The notes: generated by a model from the sequence alone, not told the origin. 64,000 bases of DNA from an uncultured Hyphomicrobiales bacterium (GCA_903847605.1 CAINED010000079.1:30053-94052); one strand, 5' to 3'; counted from the stretch's first letter, positions 27,296-37,397 are shown. Numbers and translations: made by a program.

Positions 27296-28411
27296 CTACA
27301 TCACCCGCGTCTCGCCTTTCTCCTTCACGACCTCCCGCGCGAGCACGCCCGCCGTTTCCGCAATGGCGGCCGCGAGTTCTCCGGAGTGGGTGACGACCCA
27401 GACCTGACTATCCTGCGCGGCGCGCGCGATCATTTTCGCAAGCGGTTTCATCAATTCGGGATGCAGGCTGCTCTCCGGTTCGTTCAGCGCGACGAAGGGC
27501 GGGTGGTGATACGCGAGCAGCGCGCCTGCGAGGCCGAGAAATCGCAGCGTTCCATCGGAAAGTTCATGCGCTTCGAAGTGGCGGCGGCTGCCGCCATCGA
27601 GGACGAAATCCGGATAGGTCATCGTGAACGTTGCTTCGCGCCCGGGCGGCGGAATCTCAAGTTCCGCGCCGGGAAAGGCTGCATCCACGAATTCCCTGAG
27701 GTCTCTCGTATCCTCCCGGATATGCGCCAGTGTTGCGAAGACGGCAGCGAGATTGCCGCCGTCCGCATCCAGCATCGTCGATGTGACGGCGAGCGCGGGC
27801 TTGCGCATGGGCGAAGCGCCGTCCGTGCGCAGGTCGTGGTAAAAACGCCAGGCGCACAGCGTCTTGCGGATGAGATGCTGGTCGGGAAATTCGCCGGGCT
27901 CGTCGAATGAGCCGAGAGCCGTTTGCGAGGCGAGAAGGTTCCGCGCCATCTCGTGCGTTTGACCGGAGGCGTCGACCGCACCGATCAGCGGAACGCGCCG
28001 CTGCAATATCTTGCGCGTACGCTTGCCATCGAAGAACGAAATGCTTTCTTCCTTCACCTGCGGTTCGAGCGGAAAGGCAGCGTCGACAGGCCCGGGCGCG
28101 CCCGCTTCGATGCTATAGGTGTAAGACGTGCGGCTGTCCTGCGAGGGCGCGAGTTCCACGTAGAGGGTGATGCGTGCGGGCTGCCCCTTGATGCGCCGTC
28201 CTGCCCAGAGCGCGCTCTCCATGCCGCCTTCGCCCGCGATCTCGCGCGCGAAATTCCCGAGCGCGGCCGACTGGATCAGTTGCAGGGCGCGATAGAGGTT
28301 CGTCTTGCCCGCGCCATTCTTGCCGACGAAGACGTTGAGGTTTTCAAGTTCGGTCGCGATGGAGCGGATCGAGCGGTAGCCGGAAATCGAAACCTTGCGG
28401 ACGAAAAGCAT
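27296..28411 (-). CDS. AAA/SMC-like ATPase (AAA_21 family), function unknown
   Basis: Protein of 371 residues with a RecF/SMC-type nucleotide-binding domain split by a middle region. Walker A GKNGAGKTNL starts near residue 30 in the context SISGYRSIRSIATELENLNV. The ABC-like signature region is HELSDGTLRFLGLAG near 285. Walker B is FVALNEPESSLHPEL near 308, followed by WVVTHSGELAAAI. Members of this group are stand-alone predicted ATPases or partners in defence pairs; no nuclease such as a TOPRIM gene is next to it. The stop is 27 bases from the end of the convergent YodC-like gene. Confidence 0.8.
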   Translation of the reverse strand: MLFVRKVSISGYRSIRSIATELENLNVFVGKNGAGKTNLYRALQLIQSAALGNFAREIAGEGGMESALWAGRRIKGQPARITLYVELAPSQDSRTSYTYSIEAGAPGPVDAAFPLEPQVKEESISFFDGKRTRKILQRRVPLIGAVDASGQTHEMARNLLASQTALGSFDEPGEFPDQHLIRKTLCAWRFYHDLRTDGASPMRKPALAVTSTMLDADGGNLAAVFATLAHIREDTRDLREFVDAAFPGAELEIPPPGREATFTMTYPDFVLDGGSRRHFEAHELSDGTLRFLGLAGALLAYHHPPFVALNEPESSLHPELMKPLAKMIARAAQDSQVWVVTHSGELAAAIAETAGVLAREVVKEKGETRVM

Positions 28412-28423
28412 TGTCGTAATCCG

Positions 28424-28861
28424 TTACTGCTCTTGCACTTTGGTGTCGCCACCAAGCGACTCGATGATCGGGCAATCCGCTTCAGGCTTTTCACTTTCGC
28501 AGAGATGAACGAGGTGACTTAGCGCCGCATGCGTTTCGCGCAATTCGTCGATTTGCTTTGCGAGCGCAGTGAGTTTGCCGCTGGCGAGTTCGCGTACGCG
28601 CTCACGTTCGCTCGTGCGGTCAAGGCGAACGAGTTCGACAATCTCACGCAGGGAAAACCCCGCGAGCTTTGCACGGCGGACGAAGCGCAGGCGTTCGAGA
28701 TGCGAGGCATCGTACAGGCGATAGGCGCCTGGTCCGGGCGGCGGTTCTTCCAGCAACCCTTCGCGTTGATAGTAGCGAATGGTCTCGACGCCGACTCCCG
28801 CTGCCTTGGCGAGCTTCGCGATGGTGATATTTCCTGCGAGAGCGTGTTGACTCCGTACCAT
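28424..28861 (-). CDS. MerR-family metal-responsive transcription regulator
   Basis: Regulator of 145 residues. The winged helix-turn-helix covers about residues 12-80 (IAKLAKAAGVGVETIRYYQR, then GAYRLYDASHLERLRFV), followed by a dimerisation helix and a short metal loop LCESEKPEADCPIIESL. Compared with mercury-type MerR, the cysteines equivalent to Cys117 and Cys126 are kept, but the position of Cys82 reads Thr-Ser-Glu without cysteine. That argues against a standard mercury sensor. The only available ATG (28861) lies inside its own operator and lacks a ribosome site, so the start is uncertain. Divergent from the DUF4396 gene. Confidence 0.85.
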   Translation of the reverse strand: MVRSQHALAGNITIAKLAKAAGVGVETIRYYQREGLLEEPPPGPGAYRLYDASHLERLRFVRRAKLAGFSLREIVELVRLDRTSERERVRELASGKLTALAKQIDELRETHAALSHLVHLCESEKPEADCPIIESLGGDTKVQEQ

Positions 28862-28877
28862 GCTACGGAGGCTAAAG
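28847..28877 (+). promoter_or_regulatory. MerR-type promoter/operator with 19-bp spacer
   Basis: TTGACT (28847-28852) and CTAAAG (28872-28877) are separated by 19 bases, the elongated spacing that MerR activators untwist. The spacer carries the perfect dyad CTCCGTA-ccatgc-TACGGAG (28851-28870), almost identical in half-site to the classical mer operator. It drives the DUF4396 gene (start 28910). Confidence 0.85.
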
Positions 28878-28909
28878 GGGTTGCGTTCGCCAATCAACGG
28901 AGACGCAAC

Positions 28910-29416
28910 ATGACAAATATTCAGCACCCCTCACACGATCATTCCGACCATTCGCATCATGCTCACGGCGGTGGCGGCTCGCTCAACCGCCTCGCTGCCA
29001 GCGCGACCCTGCACTGCCTGTCAGGCTGCGCCATCGGTGAAGTCCTGGGGATGGTCATCGGCACATATCTTGGCCTGAGCAGTGGCGTGACCATCGCGCT
29101 GGCTGTCGTGCTGGCCTTTCTTTTTGGATACGCGCTCACTCTTATCCCGCTGTTCAATGCCGGACTTCCCACTAAGCAGGCGCTGAAGCTCGCCTTGGCC
29201 TCCGACACAGCCTCGATCACCATCATGGAAATCGTCGACAACGGCATCATGCTGGCGATTCCCGGTGCGATGGATGCGCCGCTCGACAGCAAGCTGTTCT
29301 GGCTAAGCCTTGCCTTTGCGCTGGCGGTCGCGGGCCTCGCTGCCTTTCCTGTCAATCGCTGGCTGATTGCGCGCGGGCGCGGCCATGCGGTCGTGCATGC
29401 CTATCACGGCCATTGA
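28910..29416 (+). CDS. DUF4396 membrane protein with histidine-rich N-terminus
   Basis: Protein of 168 residues. Residues 5-24 are rich in histidine (HPSHDHSDHSHHAHGGGG), a likely metal-binding tail. The rest has four hydrophobic helices with LHCLSGCAIGEVLGMVIG near residue 35 and SDTASITIMEIVDNGIMLAI near residue 100, the conserved parts of DUF4396. The C-terminus again has histidines (HAVVHAYHGH). ATG 28910 has GGAG eight bases upstream. Because it is read from a MerR operator, I infer a metal-inducible transporter or metal-handling membrane protein; no biochemical function is known for the family. Confidence 0.8.
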   Translation: MTNIQHPSHDHSDHSHHAHGGGGSLNRLAASATLHCLSGCAIGEVLGMVIGTYLGLSSGVTIALAVVLAFLFGYALTLIPLFNAGLPTKQALKLALASDTASITIMEIVDNGIMLAIPGAMDAPLDSKLFWLSLAFALAVAGLAAFPVNRWLIARGRGHAVVHAYHGH

Positions 29417-29419
29417 GCC

Positions 29420-30319
29420 TCACGGCCATTTCACGCTCGGCGGCATCGAGGACAGAATCGAATCCACATTGCCGCCGGTTTTCAGGCCGAAGATCGTGCC
29501 GCGATCGTAGAGAAGGTTGAACTCGACATAGCGTCCGCGGCGCACAAGCTGTTCGTCGCGCTGTTGCGGCGTCCAGCTCTTGGTGAAATTGCGCCGCACC
29601 AGTTCGGGATAAACGGCGAGAAAACTTACCCCCACGTCGCGCGTGAAGGCGAAGTCCGCATCCCACGCTGAATTCTGCACATCGCCGGTGCTGTTGAGAT
29701 AGTCGTAGAAGATGCCGCCGATGCCGCGCGGTTCATTGCGGTGTTTCAGAAAGAAATATTCGTCGCACCAGTCCTTGAATTTTTCATAGGGCGCGATTGC
29801 CGCGTGGCTGTCGCAAGCGCCTTTCATCGCAGCATGAAACGCTTGCGTGTCGGGATCGTCCTGCGTGCGGCGCGCGTCCAGCACAGGCGTCAGATCCGCG
29901 CCGCCGCCGAACCATGCTTTTGTCGTCACGACGAAGCGTGTGTTCATGTGGACTGCAGGAATGTTGGGATTCCACGGATGCACGATCAGCGAAATGCCGG
30001 AGGCCCAGAAGCGTGGGTCCTCAGCTGCGCCGGGAATCTGTTTGGCGAATTCAGGCGCGAACGTGCCATGCACGGTCGAGACATGAACGCCCGCCTTTTC
30101 GAAGACGCGGCCTTTCAGGATGGCCATCGTGCCGCCGCCGCCCGGCGCGCCGTCGTGATTCCTGCGCTGCCAGGGCGTACGGACGGCGCGGCCTGAAGGG
30201 CCGGCCTGCGTATCGAAAGGGCCGGGGCATTCGTCTTCCAGCTTTTCGAACGCCGCCAGTATTTTTCCCTGCAGCGCCTCAAACCATGCGCGCGCCTTGT
30301 CCTTGCGTTCTTCCAGCAT
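29420..30319 (-). CDS. hemF: Aerobic coproporphyrinogen III oxidase
   Basis: Oxygen-dependent decarboxylation of coproporphyrinogen III to protoporphyrinogen IX in haem synthesis. The 299-residue product is the same length as the E. coli enzyme. Conserved segments are [19 protein letters not shown] near residue 55, [20 protein letters not shown] near 120, and [15 protein letters not shown] near 190, with active-site His and Asp residues within them. ATG 30319 fits family length; a TTG at 30325 would add two residues. Convergent with the DUF4396 gene, three bases apart. Confidence 0.96.
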   Translation of the reverse strand: MLEERKDKARAWFEALQGKILAAFEKLEDECPGPFDTQAGPSGRAVRTPWQRRNHDGAPGGGGTMAILKGRVFEKAGVHVSTVHGTFAPEFAKQIPGAAEDPRFWASGISLIVHPWNPNIPAVHMNTRFVVTTKAWFGGGADLTPVLDARRTQDDPDTQAFHAAMKGACDSHAAIAPYEKFKDWCDEYFFLKHRNEPRGIGGIFYDYLNSTGDVQNSAWDADFAFTRDVGVSFLAVYPELVRRNFTKSWTPQQRDEQLVRRGRYVEFNLLYDRGTIFGLKTGGNVDSILSSMPPSVKWP

Positions 30320-30421
30320 CCTCAATTCCCGTCGATAAGGCTGCGCAACGCTGGCGCGCCGCCAAGGTTCGATCTAGCATGCCGAAACCGGGGAATTGCG
30401 AGGGAATTTGAGGAGGGAAGC

Positions 30422-31405
30422 ATGAAATTCCGTGTTGCCGGGCTGGCGCTCTGCGCCGCGCTGACATTTTCGGGTTTGCCGATGGCGCAGCGGGTCGCCG
30501 CCCAGCCGGCCGGCCAGCCGATCCGAATCATCTACCCGTTCGCGCCGGGCGGGCAGGGCGATGCGCTGGTCCGCCTGCTGGCCGATCACATCCAGAAGGC
30601 CACGGGCAACACGACGATTGTGGAAAATCGCACCGGCGCAGGCGGGCGAATCGGCGTGCGTGCGGTGCGCGACGCCGCACCCGACGGGACGACGCTTCTC
30701 TACACAGCCTTCGCCGTCATGGCGCTTTATCCCCATTTTTACGGCGACAAGCTGGAGTTCAATCCCTTCACGGATTTCGCGCCGGTGTCGCAACCCGCCA
30801 CTTTCGATTTCGCGCTTGCGGTCGCCAATAACGTGCCATCCGCCAGCGTGAAGGAACTGGTCGCCTGGCTGAAGGCGGACGAGAAGCGGGCTACCTACGG
30901 TACGCCAGGTACGGGCAATCTCCCGCATTTCCTCGGCCTCGCCTTCGGCCGCGCGACCGGCATCAACATGCAGGTTCTGCCTTATCGCGGCTCCGCGCCG
31001 GCGGCGAACGATGTCGTGGCCGGGCAGTTGCCGATGGCGTTGCTCGGCACCGGCGATCTCGCGGCGCTGCACAATGCGGGAAAGCTGCGCATCGTCGGCA
31101 CGTTCTCGAAGGAGCGCACCCAGCAAGCGAAAGACGTGCCGACGCTTAGCGAATTCGGCGTCGATGTCGTCGGCTATGGCTGGTACGGCATGTTCGCGCC
31201 GGCGAAGACGCCGCCGGATATCGTGCGCAGGATCAGCGGTATCGTCGCCGCGGCCGTGCGCGATCCGGCGACCCGACAGAAAATCGTCAATGTCGGTCTC
31301 GATCCGACGGGGACCACGCCGGAAGAACTCGGCGCGATCCTGCGGCGCGATCACGACTACTGGGGGCCGATCATCAAGGCGTCCGGATTCAAGCCGGAGC
31401 AGTAG
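30422..31405 (+). CDS. Bug/TctC-family extracytoplasmic binding protein
   Basis: Periplasmic receptor of the Bug (TctC) family, 327 residues. A signal peptide ends near residue 28 (RVAAQP). IRIIYPFAPGGQGDALVRLL after it and NRTGAGGRIGVRAVRDAAPD near residue 75 are the ligand-loop motifs of the family. GTPGTGNLPHFLGLAFGRAT near residue 160 is the third conserved part. Carboxylates are the usual ligands. No TctA/TctB membrane genes accompany it, so it is one of five orphan receptors of this family in the window. The start has GAGGAGGG upstream. Confidence 0.88.
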   Translation: MKFRVAGLALCAALTFSGLPMAQRVAAQPAGQPIRIIYPFAPGGQGDALVRLLADHIQKATGNTTIVENRTGAGGRIGVRAVRDAAPDGTTLLYTAFAVMALYPHFYGDKLEFNPFTDFAPVSQPATFDFALAVANNVPSASVKELVAWLKADEKRATYGTPGTGNLPHFLGLAFGRATGINMQVLPYRGSAPAANDVVAGQLPMALLGTGDLAALHNAGKLRIVGTFSKERTQQAKDVPTLSEFGVDVVGYGWYGMFAPAKTPPDIVRRISGIVAAAVRDPATRQKIVNVGLDPTGTTPEELGAILRRDHDYWGPIIKASGFKPEQ

Positions 31406-31413
31406 CCGCTGGT

Positions 31414-31836
31414 TCAACCCGGCGGGTCGTCTGTCCACGGATTGAAAAGGGGTACGCCGAAGCCGGCGAAATCGCTGGTGTTTCGCGTCGCCAACGTCCA
31501 CGAATGTCCGGCGGCGGCGATCATTGCATCGAGCGGATCGTCGTCACGCCCGGCTGCCGCCGCAAGAGAGCGCAGGCGGCCTGCCAGAAGGGCCTGATTT
31601 TCATCGAGGACGATCACCCGTCCGGCGAACTGGGTGCGGATGCTGTCGACCCACGAGATCAGTTTAGCCTTTCGCAGAGGTTCGCGCGCGCGGTCGGCGC
31701 CGTAGGCGATTTCATGCAGTGTGATCACGCTCAGCCAGAGGTCCGGCTGGCTGCGCAGGAAGTCCAGCACCTTTTGGTCCGGCCCAGGCCTGGCCAGCTC
31801 CGAAATGACATTCGTGTCGAGGAGAAACCTACTCAT
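31414..31836 (-). CDS. vapC: PIN-domain toxin (VapC family)
   Basis: Ribonuclease-type toxin of 140 residues. The PIN-domain acidic residues are visible: Asp in MSRFLLDTNVISEL (about residue 7), Glu in LHEIAYG (about 42), and Asp in DDPLDAMIAA (about 98-103), with the last element TRNTSDFAGFG. The antitoxin gene overlaps its start by four bases (ATGA), as usual for a VapBC-like pair. It closes a module flanked by a Bug receptor and the bc1 operon. Confidence 0.9.
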   Translation of the reverse strand: MSRFLLDTNVISELARPGPDQKVLDFLRSQPDLWLSVITLHEIAYGADRAREPLRKAKLISWVDSIRTQFAGRVIVLDENQALLAGRLRSLAAAAGRDDDPLDAMIAAAGHSWTLATRNTSDFAGFGVPLFNPWTDDPPG

Positions 31837-32078
31837 CCCGGGGTTCGTGCAAATGGATCGCCGCGACGCGACTTGCGTGTGGGAAGTTCGAGTTCTTCGC
31901 CGCGTGGGGCGCTATCAATGAGAAACTTTCCGAGGTGTCGATCGCGACGCGTTTTCTCGAACTCGGCTTCGGAGATGACCAGACACGATTCGCGAGTGCC
32001 AATAATCTGGGGTTCGCCAGCCCGCGCGCGCCGCAGAACTTCCGAAAGCTTCGACTTGGCTTCCTGCACAGACCACAT
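31833..32078 (-). CDS. Phd/YefM-type antitoxin
   Basis: Antitoxin of 81 residues. The N-terminal DNA-binding part MWSVQEAKSKLSEVLRRARA, followed by GEPQIIGTRESCLVISEAEF, is the Phd/YefM fold. The C-terminal part (KFLIDSAPRGEELELPTRKS) is the likely toxin-binding tail. It precedes and overlaps the PIN-toxin gene, so it is cotranscribed with it and probably represses the pair by binding the dyad just upstream (32098-32110). Confidence 0.88.
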   Translation of the reverse strand: MWSVQEAKSKLSEVLRRARAGEPQIIGTRESCLVISEAEFEKTRRDRHLGKFLIDSAPRGEELELPTRKSRRGDPFARTPG

Positions 32079-32097
32079 CGGCCACCTTGTATGTATG

Positions 32098-32110
32098 GAC
32101 TACTCTAGTC
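32098..32110. promoter_or_regulatory. Candidate operator of the toxin-antitoxin pair
   Basis: Inverted repeat GACTA-CTC-TAGTC about 20 bases upstream of the antitoxin start; CTAGTCTAG continues on one side. An autoregulatory site is inferred from position. The remaining 318 bases up to petA show only a near-duplicated CTTGGGGG motif (32281-32302) and no credible gene. Confidence 0.4.
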
Positions 32111-32428
32111 TAGCTCATTTTGAGGATTGAGGCGAGCGCGTTATGGTCGACTGGAGTTCACGCCTTGGCGCGCTTCGCGGGATCGGATTTGCGGGACGAA
32201 CAATTCCCCGCACTTTCCGCTATGAATCCGCCCTTCCGCTCTATGGACAAGCCATCGGTTCTTTGCCAAAGAGCGCGCGCCTTGGGGGCAGCCTTGGGGG
32301 TAAGGCGAAAAGGTGGCGATGCGTCGCATTGCCGCTTTTATGACCCGCCCCTAAGAGGTCCGGTACCAGCGCAACGCAGCCCCAAAAGGGCGCGATTTCT
32401 GCCGTTTGCAGATCATTGGGGGTAACAG

Positions 32429-32959
32429 GTGGCATCTTCTACGTCCGTCGAGCCGACCCGCCGGGACATGCTCTACATCGCCACGGGGGCCGCCGCCGCC
32501 GTCGGCGCGGCCGCAACGGCCTGGCCATTCATCAGCCAGATGAATCCCGACGCCGCCACGATCGCGGCCGGCGCGCCGGTCGAGGTCGATCTGAAGGCGA
32601 TCCCGGAAGGCGGCATCATGACCGTCAAATGGCGCGGCAATCCGATTTTCGTCCGTCACCGCACGGCGAAGGAAATCAAGGAAGCGCAGGACGTCAACCT
32701 CGGCACGCTGCGCGACCCCGAGCCCGACGCCAAACGCGTCAAGAAACCGGAATGGCTCGTCGTTGTCGGCGTCTGCACGCATCTGGGCTGCGTGCCCCTC
32801 GGCGCGCCCGGGCAACGCGGCGAATATGACGGCTGGTTCTGCCCCTGCCACGGCTCGCAGTTCGACACGTCCGGGCGCATACGTCAGGGTCCCGCGCCGT
32901 CGAACCTGGTTGTGCCGAACTATGTTTTCAACGGCGACACGCGCCTGACGGTCGGCTGA
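32429..32959 (+). CDS. petA: Ubiquinol-cytochrome c reductase Rieske iron-sulphur subunit
   Basis: Rieske subunit of the cytochrome bc1 complex, 176 residues. N-terminal [20 protein letters not shown] is a twin-arginine-type signal anchor that keeps the protein tethered in the membrane. The cluster motifs are CTHLGC (116-121) and CPCHGS (138-143): Cys116, His118, Cys138 and His141 bind the 2Fe-2S cluster, and Cys121 and Cys140 form the disulphide. GTG 32429 follows GGGGGTAACAG. First gene of petABC. Confidence 0.96.
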   Translation: MASSTSVEPTRRDMLYIATGAAAAVGAAATAWPFISQMNPDAATIAAGAPVEVDLKAIPEGGIMTVKWRGNPIFVRHRTAKEIKEAQDVNLGTLRDPEPDAKRVKKPEWLVVVGVCTHLGCVPLGAPGQRGEYDGWFCPCHGSQFDTSGRIRQGPAPSNLVVPNYVFNGDTRLTVG

Positions 32960-33029
32960 TATCCTTCCCGCCGCCCGCTTCTCCATGACGTCACGCAATG
33001 ACCCAACGCTCCTGCGGAAGAGATAAAAA

Positions 33030-34295
33030 ATGAGCGGTCCATCGACATATGTACCCAAGAGCGCGCTCGGGCGCTGGTTCGAAAGCCGTCTCCCCGTCAT
33101 GGGGCTGGTGCACTCGTCCTTCATTGCCTATCCGACGCCGCGCAACCTGAACTATTTCTGGACGTTCGGCGCCATCCTCAGCTTCATGCTCGGCGCGCAG
33201 ATCGTGACCGGCATCGTGCTGGCGATGCACTACACGCCGCATACGGCTTTCGCCTTCGCTTCCGTCGAGCACATCATGCGCGACGTGAACTGGGGCTGGT
33301 TCCTGCGCTATGCGCATGCGAACGGCGCGTCTATGTTCTTCGTCGCCGTCTATATCCACATGTTCCGCGGCCTCTATTACGGGTCATACAAGGCGCCGCG
33401 CGAAGTGCTCTGGATTCTCGGCGTGATCATCTTCCTGCTGATGATGGCGACCGCCTTCATGGGTTACGTGCTGCCGTGGGGCCAGATGAGCTTCTGGGGC
33501 GCGAAAGTCATCACCAGCCTGTTCTCGGCGATTCCCTTCGTCGGCGATTCCATAACGACGCTGCTATGGGGCGGCTTTACAGTGGACAACCCGACGCTGA
33601 ACCGCTTCTTCTCACTCCACTACCTGCTGCCGTTCATGATCGCGGGCGTCGTCGTCCTGCACGTCTGGGCGCTGCATGTGGTCGGCCAGAACAATCCCGC
33701 GGGCGTCGAGATCAAGAACGTCCAGCGTGACGCCGTGCCGTTCACGCCCTACGCGACGATCAAGGACTCCTTCGCCGTCGTCGTCTTCACGATCGTCTTC
33801 TGCTGGTTCATCTTCTACGTGCCGAACTATCTCGGCCACTCCGACAACTATATCGAAGCCAATCCGCTGGTGACGCCCTCGCATATCGTGCCGGAATGGT
33901 ACTTCCTGCCGTTCTACGCGATCCTGCGCGCGATCCCGTCGAAGCTCGGCGGCGTGCTGGCGATGTTCGGCTCGATTGCGATTCTCGCCTTCTTGCCCTG
34001 GCTCGACACGTCGAAGGTGCGCTCCGGCGCGTTCCGTCCGGTGTTCAAGGTGCTGTTCTGGGTCTTCGTGGTCGTCTGTTGCGGCCTCGGCTATCTCGGC
34101 GCCATGCCGGCGGAAGGGGGCTATGTCATCGCCTCGCGCATCCTGACGCTGCTCTACTTCCTGTTCTTCCTCTCGCTGCCCTTCATCGGCTGGTTCGAGA
34201 CGACGAAGCCGGTGCCGGCGACCATTGCCGACGCGGTGCTGGCCAAGAGCGGCGGATCAGTCGCGCTGGCCGGCGCGGCGCACGAAAAACCATGA
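33030..34295 (+). CDS. petB: Cytochrome b subunit of the bc1 complex
   Basis: Membrane subunit of 421 residues binding both b haems and the quinone sites. Visible hallmarks are [24 protein letters not shown] helix A sequence, [36 protein letters not shown] (the Qo region) and the PEWY motif in [18 protein letters not shown]. The two His pairs in helices B and D are present. It continues into an extra C-terminal helix. The gene ends in ATGA, overlapping a possible petC start. Here cytochrome b and c1 are separate, unlike the fused fbcH of Bradyrhizobium. Confidence 0.97.
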   Translation: MSGPSTYVPKSALGRWFESRLPVMGLVHSSFIAYPTPRNLNYFWTFGAILSFMLGAQIVTGIVLAMHYTPHTAFAFASVEHIMRDVNWGWFLRYAHANGASMFFVAVYIHMFRGLYYGSYKAPREVLWILGVIIFLLMMATAFMGYVLPWGQMSFWGAKVITSLFSAIPFVGDSITTLLWGGFTVDNPTLNRFFSLHYLLPFMIAGVVVLHVWALHVVGQNNPAGVEIKNVQRDAVPFTPYATIKDSFAVVVFTIVFCWFIFYVPNYLGHSDNYIEANPLVTPSHIVPEWYFLPFYAILRAIPSKLGGVLAMFGSIAILAFLPWLDTSKVRSGAFRPVFKVLFWVFVVVCCGLGYLGAMPAEGGYVIASRILTLLYFLFFLSLPFIGWFETTKPVPATIADAVLAKSGGSVALAGAAHEKP

Positions 34296-34318
34296 GACGG
34301 GCTGTCGGGGACAAGAAA

Positions 34319-35143
34319 ATGAAACTCTTCAGAACTTCCAGCCTTCTCGCAGCGGCGGCGCTCGCTTTTGGCGCGCTGACGATGGCAAATCCGGTCATGG
34401 CCGCAGAAGCCGGGCCGACGCCCGAACGGCAGAACTGGTCATTCGCCGGGCCGTTCGGCCAGTTCGACCGGGCGCAGTTGCAGCGTGGCTTCTTCGTTTA
34501 TCGCGAAGTCTGCCAGAACTGCCATTCGCTCTCGCGCGTTGCTTTCCGCAACCTTTCCGAAAAGGGCGGCCCTGAGTTTTCGGAAAGCCAGATCAAGGCG
34601 CTCGCCGCCGAATATCCGATCAAGGACTTCAACGACGCCGGCGAGCCCATCGAGCGGCCTGGCCGTCCCGCCGACTATTTTCCGAAGCGATATCCGAACG
34701 ACGATGCGGCCAAGGCCGCCCAAGGCGCAGTGCCGCCGGATCTCTCGGTCATGGCGAAGGCGCGGTCCTATTCGCGCGGCTTCCCGCTCTTCCTGCTCGA
34801 TATGCTGCCGGGCATGGCCTATCAGGAGCATGGCGTCGATTACATCTATGCGCTGCTCGCCAAGGGCTACACCAAGGCGGACGACGAGAAGTGGAACGCT
34901 TACTTCCCCGGCCACACGATCGCGATGGCCAAGCCGATGGGCGACGGCCGCGTCGACTATACGGACGGGTCGCCGAAGACGCTTGACCAGTACACGCGCG
35001 ACGTTTCGGCTTTCCTGATGTGGGCTGCCGAGCCGAAGCTCGAGGAACGCAAGAAGACGGGCCTGCGGGTCATGCTCTTCCTGCTGGTTTTTGCCGGCCT
35101 CCTCTACTTCACGAAGAAGAAGGTCTGGGCAGACGCGCACTGA
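34319..35143 (+). CDS. petC: Cytochrome c1 subunit of the bc1 complex
   Basis: Haem c subunit of 274 residues. A signal peptide MKLFRTSSLLAAAALAFGAL ends at about residue 28 (VMAAEA). The covalent haem site is CQNCHS near residue 65, and the axial-Met region is the segment around PKPMGDGRVDYTDG. A single C-terminal anchor (VMLFLLVFAGLLYF) precedes a basic tail. ATG 34319 has a modest GGGGAC site; ATG 34292, which overlaps the petB stop, would add nine residues and is also possible. Confidence 0.95.
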   Translation: MKLFRTSSLLAAAALAFGALTMANPVMAAEAGPTPERQNWSFAGPFGQFDRAQLQRGFFVYREVCQNCHSLSRVAFRNLSEKGGPEFSESQIKALAAEYPIKDFNDAGEPIERPGRPADYFPKRYPNDDAAKAAQGAVPPDLSVMAKARSYSRGFPLFLLDMLPGMAYQEHGVDYIYALLAKGYTKADDEKWNAYFPGHTIAMAKPMGDGRVDYTDGSPKTLDQYTRDVSAFLMWAAEPKLEERKKTGLRVMLFLLVFAGLLYFTKKKVWADAH

Positions 35144-35169
35144 CGTTCTGGCAGACAGTTGACGTTCCA

Positions 35170-35195
35170 AGCCGGGCCTCGCGCCCGGCTTTTTT
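35170..35195 (+). terminator. Intrinsic terminator after petABC
   Basis: Perfect 8-bp stem AGCCGGGC / GCCCGGCT with a five-base loop, followed directly by five T; it starts 26 bases after the petC stop. Confidence 0.9.
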
Positions 35196-35263
35196 GTCTG
35201 TGTGCGACGCATGCCTCCGATCACTGCGCAGACAAAGTTGTGTGAGCGGGGGCCGCGCGCCTT

Positions 35264-35279
35264 GCATGGACAGCCATGC
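35264..35279. promoter_or_regulatory. Palindrome upstream of trxB
   Basis: GCATGG-ACAG-CCATGC, a perfect 6-bp inverted repeat followed by CATAATAC, an AT-richer stretch that may be a -10 region. It lies about 100 bases before the trxB start. A redox regulator site is possible but unproven. Confidence 0.35.
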
Positions 35280-35285
35280 TCATAA

Positions 35286-36350
<1,065 letters not shown>

Positions 36351-36391
36351 TCGCCACGGGCTGACGATTTCATTGCATGGGGAGCGGACAC

Positions 36392-37282
36392 GTGGACTGG
36401 GACAAGTTGCGCGTATTTCATGCCGCTGCGGAGGCGGGCTCCTTCACCCACGCAGGCGAAGCGCTCGGGCTCAGCCAGTCCGCTGTGAGCCGCCAGGTCA
36501 GCGCGCTCGAAACCGATTTGCACGTGCCACTGTTCCATCGCCATGCGCGCGGGCTGATCCTGACGGAGCAGGGCGAAACGCTGTTTCGCACCGTGCGCGA
36601 TGTCGTGATGAAACTCGACGCGACGCGCTCGCGTCTGTCCGACAGCCGCGAACGCCCGCGCGGCGAATTGCGCGTCACGACCACGGTCGGCATCGGCACG
36701 AACTGGCTGACGCCGCGCCTGGGCGACTTTCTCGAACTCTATCCGGACATCAAGCTGACTGTGCTCCTGTCCGACGACGAACTCGACCTCTCCATGCGCG
36801 AAGCCGATGTTGCGATTCGCGTGCGCGAGCCGGTGCAGGCCGATCTCATCCGCCGCCGGCTCTTCACCATGCACTTCCACGCCTATGCCTCGCCGGCCTA
36901 TCTGAAGCGCTTCGGCGAGCCCAAGACGCTGGCCGATCTCGATAACCACCGCATCCTCACCTACGGGTCGCGGGCGCAGAACTATCTCGGCAACATCAAC
37001 TCCCTGCATTTCGCGGGCCGCGATCCCAAGGACCCGCGCCCCTCGACGCTCACCGTCAACAATATTTCGGCGTTGCGCCGCGCCGTCGAAAACGGCGTCG
37101 GCATTGCCGTGCTGCCCGATTACCTTGCCCTGAGCGATACCGGGCTGGTGCGCATCCTGCCGCAGGCCGATATGCCCGAGAACGAGTGCTATCTCGTTTT
37201 TGCCGAGGAATTGAAGGATGTTGCGCGCGTCCGGGTCTTCCGTGATTTCCTCGTGGCAAATGCCCAGAGGTGGGAATACTGA
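36392..37282 (+). CDS. lsrB: LysR-family regulator, LsrB/VtlR type
   Basis: LysR transcription factor of 296 residues. The N-terminal helix-turn-helix is MDWDKLRVFHAAAEAGSFTH followed by AGEALGLSQSAVSRQVSALE; the effector domain begins near residue 90. The N-terminus and gene position (after trxB, before an AbcR-like RNA) match LsrB of Sinorhizobium and VtlR of Brucella/Agrobacterium, linked to redox or envelope control and to small-RNA expression. The GTG start at 36392 has GGAG eight bases upstream; ATG 36377 would add five residues without a ribosome site. Confidence 0.88.
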   Translation: MDWDKLRVFHAAAEAGSFTHAGEALGLSQSAVSRQVSALETDLHVPLFHRHARGLILTEQGETLFRTVRDVVMKLDATRSRLSDSRERPRGELRVTTTVGIGTNWLTPRLGDFLELYPDIKLTVLLSDDELDLSMREADVAIRVREPVQADLIRRRLFTMHFHAYASPAYLKRFGEPKTLADLDNHRILTYGSRAQNYLGNINSLHFAGRDPKDPRPSTLTVNNISALRRAVENGVGIAVLPDYLALSDTGLVRILPQADMPENECYLVFAEELKDVARVRVFRDFLVANAQRWEY

Positions 37283-37362
37283 TATGCGCTGAGCGGTGGG
37301 CCGCTCTGCAAAACTCTCGGTTTTTATGATTTTTATGCATAGCTCCCATGCGGACTCTCGCG

Positions 37363-37391
37363 TTGTGGCCCTCCGGCGCGCTTGTCATATT
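37363..37391 (+). promoter_or_regulatory. Candidate promoter of the AbcR-like RNA
   Basis: TTGTGG (37363-37368) and CATATT (37386-37391) are 17 bases apart and would start transcription near 37398, just before the first stem-loop of the RNA. Confidence 0.5.
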
Positions 37392-37397
37392 GACCGT

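Noticed and set aside
28424..28861. Calling the regulator a mercury-resistance MerR
   Set aside because: The Cys82-equivalent is absent and no merT, merP or merA gene is present; only the operator half-sites resemble mer.
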